Below, piece by piece: positions 58,950 to 62,071 of a stretch of 62,071 nt of DNA. The stretch is from Paraburkholderia bannensis NBRC 103871. GTDB taxonomy: Bacteria > Pseudomonadota > Gammaproteobacteria > Burkholderiales > Burkholderiaceae. Location of the stretch: positions 1 to 62,071 of the forward strand of contig NZ_BAYA01000020.1 in NCBI RefSeq assembly GCF_000685015.1, in the 5' to 3' direction. The notes beneath the pieces were generated by a model. The model searched no databases, was not told where the DNA came from, and worked only from the letters and a program-made list of their open reading frames with translations. Position numbers and translations under genes: made by a program. How positions within the stretch are numbered: position 1 is the first letter of the stretch; each line of letters begins with the position of its first letter.

Positions 58950-60350
58950 ATGAACACCAATGCGGCCGCCGCCCGGCCCGGCCGACGCGACGCCTACGCG
59001 TGGTATGTCGTGATCGTCTGCATGCTCGCGTATGTGTTTTCCTTTATCGATCGCCAGGTGCTCGTGCTCATGATCGAGCCGATCAAGCGCGACCTGATGC
59101 TTAGCGATACGCAGTTCAGCCTGCTTAGCGGCTTTGCGTTCTCCTTGTTCTACGCATTCATGGGACTGCCGATTGCGTTTCTCGCCGACCGGTACGCGCG
59201 CCCGCGCCTGATCTCCGTGGGTATTGCGATCTGGAGCGTCGCGACCGCAGCGTGCGGCGTCAGCCAGAACTTCGTGCAGATGTTCGTTTCGCGCATGGCC
59301 GTGGGTGTCGGCGAGGCAGCGCTTTCACCGGCCGCTTATTCAATGCTTGCGGACTATTTCTCCAAAGAGAAATTAGGGCGCGCGATTGCCGTGTACTCGC
59401 TCGGATCGTTTATCGGCGGCGGCGTGGCATTTCTTGTCGGCGGCTATGTGATTGCACTGCTCAAGCACGCATCGGCGTTTGCCGTGCCGCTGTTCGGGCA
59501 GATTCATCCGTGGCAGATGACGTTCTTTATCGTCGGTTTGCCTGGGCTTGTCGTCGCGCTGCTGGTGCTGCTGACCGTACGCGATCCGCAACGTAAAGGA
59601 CTTGCGCAGGACGGCGGCGGCCGTGCCGCGCGCATGACAACCGCCGACGCCCTGCGCTTTGTGTTTCGTCACCGTGCTACGTTTGGTTGCCACTATTTCG
59701 GCTTCTCGTTCTACGCGATGACCCTGTTCTCGCTGATGAGCTGGACGCCTGCTTTTTATATCCGCCATTTCGGCTTGACGCCGGTGCAGGCGGGTTACAC
59801 GCTCGGCACCGTGCTGCTGGTTGCGAATACTGCTGGCGTGTTCTGTGGCGGCTGGTTCAATGACTGGCTGCTGCGTCGCGGCTATCAGGACGCGCCAATG
59901 CGCGCGAGTTGCATCGGCGCTGCATGCATGCTCGTACCCGCTGCACTGTTCACGCAGGTTCCCAGCCTGAATGGCTCGCTTGCCGTGCTGGTCGTCGCGA
60001 TGTTCTTCGCCTCGTTTCCGATGCCCACTTCGACCGCTGCCATGCAGACGCTCGCGCCAAATCAACTTCGTGCGCAGATTTCCGCGCTATTTCTGCTCGT
60101 CCAGAACCTGCTCGCACTGGGGCTGGGCACTACGATTGTGGCGCTGTTCACGGACAAGGTGTTTGCTTCGCCGCTTGCCGTTGGGCATTCGGTGTCGATC
60201 GTGAATGGCTGTGCGGCGTCGTTGGCGGTCGTGTTGCTGGGCGCAGGCTGCCGGCATTACCGGGAATCGCTGGTGCGTGAACAGACTGGAAGCGATAGTG
60301 CCGGGAATCGCGCAATAGACACGTCGAAGCTCGGTGCAATTACGCAGTGA
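58950..60350 (+). CDS. MFS transporter, aromatic-acid/spinster-like
   Basis: A 466-residue inner-membrane carrier with 12 helices. The family motif between helices 2 and 3 appears as GLPIAFLADRYARPRLISVG; the first helix YVVIVCMLAYVFSFIDRQVL carries the spinster-like FxxRQ signature. I chose the ATG at 58950 (GGAG 8 nt upstream). In P. phytofirmans an MFS gene is needed for handling dioxindole-3-acetate, so this could be its counterpart; its position next to cat genes also allows import of a simple aromatic acid. Confidence 0.87.
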   Translation: MNTNAAAARPGRRDAYAWYVVIVCMLAYVFSFIDRQVLVLMIEPIKRDLMLSDTQFSLLSGFAFSLFYAFMGLPIAFLADRYARPRLISVGIAIWSVATAACGVSQNFVQMFVSRMAVGVGEAALSPAAYSMLADYFSKEKLGRAIAVYSLGSFIGGGVAFLVGGYVIALLKHASAFAVPLFGQIHPWQMTFFIVGLPGLVVALLVLLTVRDPQRKGLAQDGGGRAARMTTADALRFVFRHRATFGCHYFGFSFYAMTLFSLMSWTPAFYIRHFGLTPVQAGYTLGTVLLVANTAGVFCGGWFNDWLLRRGYQDAPMRASCIGAACMLVPAALFTQVPSLNGSLAVLVVAMFFASFPMPTSTAAMQTLAPNQLRAQISALFLLVQNLLALGLGTTIVALFTDKVFASPLAVGHSVSIVNGCAASLAVVLLGAGCRHYRESLVREQTGSDSAGNRAIDTSKLGAITQ

Positions 60351-60367
60351 CTTGACGATGCAACAGG

Positions 60368-60398
60368 AAAAAACGCCGTCGAAAGACGGCGTTTTTTT
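60368..60398. terminator. bidirectional terminator between MFS gene and catA
   Basis: ACGCCGTC-GAAA-GACGGCGT forms an 8-bp stem, preceded by six A and followed by seven T. It can terminate both the MFS transcript and the convergent cat operon. Confidence 0.9.
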
Positions 60399-60429
60399 AT
60401 GCTTCGTAACACGGGTTGAAAATGGAAAA

Positions 60430-60513
60430 GCCTGCTGACCGCGCAATTCGTTCAGCAGGCTCATTACCGTGATTACATCGACGACTACCAGGAAGACGGG
60501 CACGCCGTCCTCC
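60430..60513. repeat. two hairpins downstream of catA
   Basis: GCCTGCTGA (60430-60438) pairs with TCAGCAGGC (60452-60460) in a 9-bp stem. A second near-perfect hairpin lies around 60489-60513 (AGGAAGACGG with CCGTCCTCCT). They lie between the catA stop and the terminator and may protect the 3' end. Confidence 0.5.
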
Positions 60514-60522
60514 TGTCAAGCA

Positions 60523-61458
60523 TCACACCGTCGCGGCGGCGCGCAGGCGATTCACGATCTGGTTGTCCTTGCCCTGCACTAGCGACGTGAGCGCAACGTT
60601 GAATTCGATCGACTTGTATGCATCGTCCTTCAGGCCCAGCGCCGCGCCGCCGGTTTTCTCGACGACATTCGGAATCAGTTCTTCACGCGTGGCATAGGCA
60701 AAATCGTCCCAGATAAGCGGGTCGCCTTCGATATTGAACTGCGTGGTGAGCTTGCGATGGTCGTCGCTCGTGACGAAAACGTGCACGTGTGCGGGACGGT
60801 TGCCGTGGCGGCCCAGGCCGTTGAGCAGATGCTGCGTCGAGCCGTGCGGCGGGCAGCCGTAGCCCACCGGCATGAGCGTGCGGAACTCGTACTTGCCGTC
60901 CGCGCCGGTCTTGACTGCGCCACGCAGGTTGAAATCGGTTTGCGCGCCCGTCGGGTCGAAATGCGAGTAGAAGCCTTTCGAGTTCGCGTGCCAGCATTCC
61001 ACTACGGCATTCGCGACAGGCTCGCCATCCGGGCCGGTCACCGTGCCGTGGATCACGAGCGGGCCAGCGTCCGCATCGGCATTAATGTCGATTTTCGCAA
61101 GACCTTCGCACACAGGTGCGCCTGCCACATAGAGCGGGCCTTCGATCGTGCGCGGCGTGCCGCCGTCCAGACCAACGGCCTTGTCCTGCGCGTCCATGCG
61201 GATATCGAGGTACTTCTCCAAACCCAGGCCTGCCGCGAGCAGCGCCGCTTCACCATCCTGGCCCAGCTTGTTCAGGTAGTTCACGCCTGCCCACACTTCG
61301 TCGGGCGTGATGTCGAGATCGTCGATGGCCTTGAACAGGTCGCCAAGCAGGCGATGCACGACCTGCTGGAAGCGGGCGTTGCCGTTGCCGCCGTTGAGAT
61401 TCGCTGCGGCCTTCAGCAGCTCCTGAACTTCTTTCGTTTCGAATACCTTGACGCTCAT
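60523..61458 (-). CDS. catA: catechol 1,2-dioxygenase
   Basis: A 311-residue intradiol dioxygenase that opens catechol to cis,cis-muconate. The N-terminal linker domain (about 20-100) mediates dimerisation. The iron(III) ligands fall in IEGPLYVAGAP (Tyr), GYGCPPHGSTQH region (Tyr) and GNRPAHVHVF (two His). The ATG at 61458 has GGAG 8 nt upstream. It is last of the leftward catB-catC-catA operon. It receives catechol from the IacCDF oxygenase. Confidence 0.95.
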   Translation of the reverse strand: MSVKVFETKEVQELLKAAANLNGGNGNARFQQVVHRLLGDLFKAIDDLDITPDEVWAGVNYLNKLGQDGEAALLAAGLGLEKYLDIRMDAQDKAVGLDGGTPRTIEGPLYVAGAPVCEGLAKIDINADADAGPLVIHGTVTGPDGEPVANAVVECWHANSKGFYSHFDPTGAQTDFNLRGAVKTGADGKYEFRTLMPVGYGCPPHGSTQHLLNGLGRHGNRPAHVHVFVTSDDHRKLTTQFNIEGDPLIWDDFAYATREELIPNVVEKTGGAALGLKDDAYKSIEFNVALTSLVQGKDNQIVNRLRAAATV

Positions 61459-61503
61459 GTTTGATGTCTCCACTCGTGTATTTGGGGGAACAGCAACCTG
61501 CTT

Positions 61504-61794
61504 TCAGGCGTCGTCGTCGCGAACCGACGACGGATGGCGACACAGCGGCGTCACCGAAATCTTCATGTACGGGAACAACGGCAAGGCCGTGAGAATCTCG
61601 TGCAGTTCCGTGTTGCTCTCGACATCGAAAATGCTGTAATTCGCGTATTCGCCGACCAGTCGCCAGATATGGCGCCACTTGCCGCTGCGTTGAAGTTCCT
61701 GCGAATAGGCCTTTTCGCGCAACTTGATCTCGCTGGCGACTTCGGCGGGCATATCCGCGGGGATATTCACATCCATGCGTACGTGGAAAAGCAT
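61504..61794 (-). CDS. catC: muconolactone delta-isomerase
   Basis: A 96-residue isomerase that converts muconolactone to beta-ketoadipate enol-lactone. The ferredoxin-like fold motifs MLFHVRMDVNIPADMPAEVA, RLVGEYANYSIFDV and LFPYMKISVTPLCRHPS are characteristic and the length is normal. It lies between catB and catA with short gaps. Confidence 0.95.
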   Translation of the reverse strand: MLFHVRMDVNIPADMPAEVASEIKLREKAYSQELQRSGKWRHIWRLVGEYANYSIFDVESNTELHEILTALPLFPYMKISVTPLCRHPSSVRDDDA

Positions 61795-61822
61795 TGTGTG
61801 CGTCCTGTTACGTGATTCGGGT

Positions 61823-62071
61823 TTACTTCGTGACTTTCTTCAGGCCGTCGCGCGTGAAGCGCTCGACCTTCGCTTCGTCCAGTTCGATGCCCAGGCCGGG
61901 GCCATCCGGCACGGTCAGCGCGAAATCGCTGTAATCGAGCGGCTTCGTCAGGATCTCTTCGGTGATCAGGAGCGGGCCAAACAGTTCGGTGCCCCATTGC
62001 AGGTTCGCGAAGCTCGCGAACAGATGCGCCGATGCCGCCGTGCTGAATGCGCCTTCCAGCATCGTGCCGCC
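61823..62071 (-). CDS. catB: muconate cycloisomerase, C-terminal part (cut by window)
   Basis: The last 82 or so residues of a frame that enters from the right edge. GTMLEGAFSTAASAHLFASF, then WGTELFGPLLITEEIL and VPDGPGLGIELDEAKVERF are typical of the enolase-superfamily muconate cycloisomerase C-terminus. It makes muconolactone from cis,cis-muconate. The rest, and probably catR, lie beyond the window. Confidence 0.92.
   Translation of the reverse strand, partial: GGTMLEGAFSTAASAHLFASFANLQWGTELFGPLLITEEILTKPLDYSDFALTVPDGPGLGIELDEAKVERFTRDGLKKVTK

Noticed and set aside
1..62071. CRISPR arrays, tRNA genes, rRNA genes, prophage or insertion sequences
   Set aside because: I looked for regularly spaced repeats, cloverleaf-type segments and transposase or integrase motifs and found none.

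Overview
The window is a GC-rich, densely coded stretch from a plant- or soil-associated Burkholderiaceae, most likely Paraburkholderia or Caballeronia. The reasons are the codon use, the Burkholderia-type OmpC-like porins, the DUF4148 protein, and an auxin-degradation locus whose gene content matches that described for Paraburkholderia phytofirmans. I see no rRNA, tRNA, CRISPR array, insertion sequence or prophage.

Left third (1-26.5 kb): accessory metabolic and regulatory genes. A leftward operon carries a porin, a soluble PAS/short-MCP protein, two paralogous cupins flanking an FAD amine oxidase, and an AraC regulator, with a LysR gene diverging from it. Then come a PAP2 phosphatase lipoprotein, a MocR regulator, a Rieske protein, a two-component system with a GFA protein, a hicAB toxin-antitoxin pair, a MarR/MFS pair, a glutathione S-transferase, a chemoreceptor, a DUF4148 protein, an Old Yellow Enzyme/LysR pair, an SDR/XRE pair and an orphan PstS.

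Middle (26.5-37 kb): a leftward guanidine-utilisation operon. A clear guanidine-I (ykkC) riboswitch at about 36.54-36.69 kb precedes two DUF1989-type genes, a biotin-dependent urea/guanidine carboxylase, an allophanate hydrolase and a three-gene ABC importer. Guanidine would be imported, carboxylated, deiminated to allophanate and hydrolysed to ammonia and CO2. A Fur-box-controlled TonB siderophore receptor follows.

Right third (39.4-62 kb): an indole-3-acetate (IAA) catabolic island. It has iacF, a LysR regulator, iacC, iacD, a fused tautomerase, a sensor kinase, iacA, iacB, iacI, iacH, iacE, a FixJ-type response regulator and iacG. Next are a hydroxyacyl-CoA dehydrogenase/opine-type dehydrogenase pair, AraC and LysR regulators, a porin, an MFS transporter and catA, catC and partial catB. 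Auxin is thus taken to catechol and then into the ortho-cleavage (beta-ketoadipate) branch within one locus. Candidate operators are shared between iacF and iacC, and between iacA and iacG. A TPR-glycosyltransferase gene has been inserted between the LysR gene and the porin, leaving decayed duplicates of their junction on both sides.
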